Shown here piece by piece: positions 5,974 to 7,994 of a stretch of DNA of 7,994 nucleotides; positions within the stretch are counted from its first letter, which is position 1, and each line of letters starts with the position of its first letter. The position numbers and the translations under genes are program-made. The stretch lies in NCBI GenBank assembly GCA_943331855.1, contig CALQNE010000160.1, positions 1 to 7,994 of the forward strand, read 5' to 3'. A model generated the notes under the pieces. That model was not told where the DNA came from, made no database searches, and worked only from the letters and a program-made list of their open reading frames with translations. Source of the stretch: Bordetella parapertussis. GTDB taxonomy: Bacteria; Pseudomonadota; Gammaproteobacteria; Burkholderiales; Burkholderiaceae_B.

Positions 5974-6006
5974 ATGCCCTATCAATCGTCAAGGATTCAT
6001 TCATTC

Positions 6007-7248
6007 ATGCAAGCGACTCACACCGATTTAAGTCAACCTCAAGGGCAACCCCAACCTCAAGGCCCTGAAAAGCTGCCCGGAATTCGCCACATCATTGCGG
6101 TCGGCAGTGGCAAAGGCGGTGTTGGCAAATCGACGGTCAGCACCAACCTGGCCTTGGCGTTACAGCAGACTGGCGCCACGGTTGGTTTAGTCGATGCTGA
6201 TATTTTAGGTCCGAGCATTTGTGGCATGCTTGGCATCAACACAAGCGGCCAACCGGCCATGACAGCCGAAGGTAAGATGATCCCGGCTCAGCGCTTCGGG
6301 CTCAAAGTGGTCTCGATGGCGATGTTCACGGGCGACGATACACCCGCGGTGTTACGCGGACCGATGGTCACCAAATATCTACGGCTCTTTACCGCCGGTG
6401 TTGAATGGGGCAATCTCGATTATTTGATTCTTGATCTGCCACCGGGCACAGGCGACACACAATTAACGATTGCGCAAAGCACGCCATTATCAGGCGTTGT
6501 CATCGTCACCACGCCGCAGGCGGTGAGTTTAAAGATCGCACGGCGTGGCTTACGCATGTTTCAAAAAGTTCACGTGCCAATCTTAGGCATTGTCGAAAAC
6601 ATGCGCACCTTCACCTGCCCGCACTGCGGCGAAACCACCGATATCTTTAGGCATGGCGGTGGCGAAAAAATGAGTCAAGAGCTTGAGGTGCCGTTTTTAG
6701 GTGCCCTGCCTTTGGCAAGCGAGGTCGTCACCTGTGGCGATGAAGGTCGCCCAATTGTGGCGGGCCTGCCGCAATCAGCCAGCGCTCAGGTATACGCCTC
6801 AATCGCAGCGCAACTAGTTCAAGCGATGCGCAACACCGCCACGGTACTTAAACCGTTTATGTGGGACTTTGAAGCAAACACTGGCGCCCCCGAATGGTTG
6901 GCCAATGACGTACACAAGCATGGCGCGATCGATACGCCGATCGGCATGCGTAAGCGCGATGCCCGCACGCTCACCGTGCTCTGGGAAGACGGCATGCAAT
7001 CAGATTTTGACGTACGCGACTTGCGCTTGGCTTGCCAGTGCGCGTTGTGTGTCGAAGAGATGAGCGGTCGCCCATTACTGGATCCAAAAACCGTACGTGC
7101 CGATGTTGCCCCCAAGAAGATCATGAGCGTCGGTAACTATGCCATTGGCTTTGACTGGAACGATGGTCACAATAGCGGGATTCATGCGTTTACGAGGCTA
7201 AGAAAGTTTGCTGATGACGCGGCGGCAAATCGGTCTGAAGATGTCTAA
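6007..7248 (+). CDS. mrp: Mrp/NBP35-type Fe-S cluster carrier ATPase fused to a C-terminal DUF971 domain
   Basis: A 413-residue cytoplasmic P-loop ATPase of the Mrp/NBP35/ApbC group, which bind and deliver Fe-S clusters as dimers. It shows the deviant Walker A GKGGVGKST (35-43), DADILGPS (63-70), the switch region DLPPGTGDT (143-151), and the cluster-binding CPHC pair (C204, C207). The C-terminal part (about 307-402) is a DUF971 (GBBH-like N-terminal) domain with CQCALC (343-348), SVGNYAIGFDWNDGH and a final GIHAFTRLR. Unlike many Mrp proteins it has no N-terminal DUF59/FSCA domain, only a Gln/Pro-rich tail of about 20 residues. Plastid HCF101 has DUF59-Mrp-DUF971. An earlier ATG at 5974 directly follows the -10 box and would lie upstream of the transcript start, so I chose the ATG at 6007, with AAGGA at 5991-5995. 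It overlaps the nfu-like gene by 8 bases. Confidence 0.9.
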   Translation: MQATHTDLSQPQGQPQPQGPEKLPGIRHIIAVGSGKGGVGKSTVSTNLALALQQTGATVGLVDADILGPSICGMLGINTSGQPAMTAEGKMIPAQRFGLKVVSMAMFTGDDTPAVLRGPMVTKYLRLFTAGVEWGNLDYLILDLPPGTGDTQLTIAQSTPLSGVVIVTTPQAVSLKIARRGLRMFQKVHVPILGIVENMRTFTCPHCGETTDIFRHGGGEKMSQELEVPFLGALPLASEVVTCGDEGRPIVAGLPQSASAQVYASIAAQLVQAMRNTATVLKPFMWDFEANTGAPEWLANDVHKHGAIDTPIGMRKRDARTLTVLWEDGMQSDFDVRDLRLACQCALCVEEMSGRPLLDPKTVRADVAPKKIMSVGNYAIGFDWNDGHNSGIHAFTRLRKFADDAAANRSEDV

Positions 7249-7876
7249 CACCAGCGCCCTGCACGCAACGCAGGTTCAGGCCCCGATCACGATCAAGGCT
7301 GAAACTGCGATCGCAGATCCGGATACTTGCAAATTTACGGTCAGCACAATTGTGCAGGCGGGTGGACCATTTTTCTTTGCAGATACGGTGCAAGCGGCAA
7401 GCGCACCCTTGGCAGCAACGCTCTTTGAGCTACAAGGGGTCGCCTCTGTATTGATTGCCGACAACACTGTGACTGTCAGCAAGTCTGCCGACACCTCATG
7501 GCAAACGTTAAAGGCTGCGATCGGTGCCGCCATCCGCGCACAGCTATTATCTGATTTTCCTGCAGTACTTGAAACGACTATCGCCAAGCAAGCGCAGGGG
7601 CGCTCAACTGAGGTTGTGCGTGAGATTGTGCAAGACATTCTCGATCGCGAAATCAACCGCTCAATCGCCAGTCACGGCGGCGCGATCGCGATTGTCGATC
7701 TGCGCGAGGGTCAACTCTACGTACGCATGAGTGGTGGCTGCCAAGGCTGCGCTTCGTCTGAGGCCACGCTCAAACAAGGCTTTGAAGTCATGGTGAAAAG
7801 AGCCGCGCCAGAGATCACAGAGATTATTGATGTGACAGACCATCAGTCTGGACAAAAGCCGTATTACTCGCGCTAG
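7241..7876 (+). CDS. Nfu-type Fe-S cluster scaffold/carrier protein
   Basis: A 211-residue protein with two domains. Residues about 17-105 fit the Nfu N-terminal domain (ADPDTCKFTV, then SAPLAATLFELQGVASVLI, then DNTVTVSK and DTSWQTLKAAI). Residues about 124-208 fit the NifU C-terminal domain, with SHGGAIAIVDL, the cluster-binding MSGGCQGCASS (C167, C170), PEITEIIDVTDH and a terminal PYY. Nfu proteins usually hold a [4Fe-4S] cluster between two monomers through this CxxC and pass it to target enzymes. The ATG at 7241 overlaps the end of the Mrp gene by 8 bases, so translation is probably coupled. The TTG at 7208 would add 11 residues with no domain support. Its place after the Mrp-DUF971 gene suggests the two proteins work in the same cluster-transfer route. 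Confidence 0.9.
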   Translation: MSNTSALHATQVQAPITIKAETAIADPDTCKFTVSTIVQAGGPFFFADTVQAASAPLAATLFELQGVASVLIADNTVTVSKSADTSWQTLKAAIGAAIRAQLLSDFPAVLETTIAKQAQGRSTEVVREIVQDILDREINRSIASHGGAIAIVDLREGQLYVRMSGGCQGCASSEATLKQGFEVMVKRAAPEITEIIDVTDHQSGQKPYYSR

Positions 7877-7884
7877 ATCAAACC

Positions 7885-7994
7885 ATGTTTTTGAAACTCT
7901 CGCACTGGATCGATCGCAACATTCTTGAACTTGGCCGTGAAATGCGGCTGTCGTACCTGCCCCCCTTAATGGTGTACGTCGCTGCTGGCGTTTC
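7885..7994 (+). CDS. Start of a probable membrane protein, cut by the window edge
   Basis: An ATG eight bases after the Nfu stop opens a frame that stays open for the remaining 36 codons. It begins MFLKLSHWIDRNILELG and continues REMRLSYLPPLMVYVAAGV, an amphipathic start followed by the beginning of a hydrophobic segment. The close spacing suggests it is the third gene of the Mrp-Nfu operon. The start resembles some multi-helix permeases of proteobacteria as I remember them, but too little is visible to assign a family. Confidence 0.6.
   Translation, partial: MFLKLSHWIDRNILELGREMRLSYLPPLMVYVAAGV

Noticed and set aside
5974..6006. Earlier ATG start for the Mrp-like gene, adding 11 residues
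   Set aside because: The ATG immediately follows the -10 box TATGAT, so it would lie before the transcript start. It also lacks a ribosome binding site.
7208..7240. TTG start for the Nfu gene, adding 11 residues
   Set aside because: The extension has no domain support and overlaps the Mrp coding end more deeply. The ATG at 7241 fits the usual start of the Nfu N-terminal domain.
1..7994. CRISPR arrays, tRNA, rRNA and complete insertion sequences
   Set aside because: No regularly spaced repeats, cloverleaf, rRNA-like sequence or transposase gene was seen.

Overview
This window looks like a chromosomal segment of a betaproteobacterium, probably of the Burkholderiales. I infer this from the gene types (an MHS-family symporter with a large periplasmic insert, a two-domain ChrA, an Mrp-DUF971 fusion followed by an Nfu protein) and from moderate, near-balanced base composition by eye. 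The genus cannot be fixed from the sequence.

Left part (about 1-1430) is accessory in character. On the minus strand, a 176-base open stretch running off the left edge reads like the middle of a large serine recombinase. It has no catalytic domain in the window because a RelE/ParE-type toxin and ParD-like antitoxin pair lies directly upstream. The antitoxin gene has a clear promoter with a perfect 9-bp inverted repeat just upstream of its -10 box, probably the autoregulation operator. A 456-base gene-poor stretch follows, holding the first of two related rightward terminator elements. Then comes a small plus-strand gene for a coiled-coil plus single-membrane-helix protein, closed by the second, perfect terminator copy.

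Middle part (1459-4094) is on the minus strand: a small two-helix membrane protein, an MHS-type MFS transporter, and a carboxymuconolactone-decarboxylase-like protein. A strong terminator lies between the last two. It also rules out the longer TTG start of the decarboxylase-like gene.

Right part (4220-7994) is on the plus strand: a small cupin protein, a full-length chromate transporter (ChrA), then an apparent iron-sulfur operon. The operon consists of an Mrp/NBP35-type P-loop ATPase fused to a C-terminal DUF971 domain, an Nfu scaffold protein overlapping it by 8 bases, and the start of a likely membrane protein cut by the window edge. The ATPase has a near-consensus sigma70 promoter that overlaps a sequence matching the type 1 IscR site at 22 of 25 positions as I recall that consensus. 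The Mrp-DUF971 fusion resembles plastid HCF101 without its N-terminal DUF59 domain. Together with Nfu and the IscR-like site, it suggests an Fe-S-status-controlled cluster carrier unit, the most interesting part of the window.
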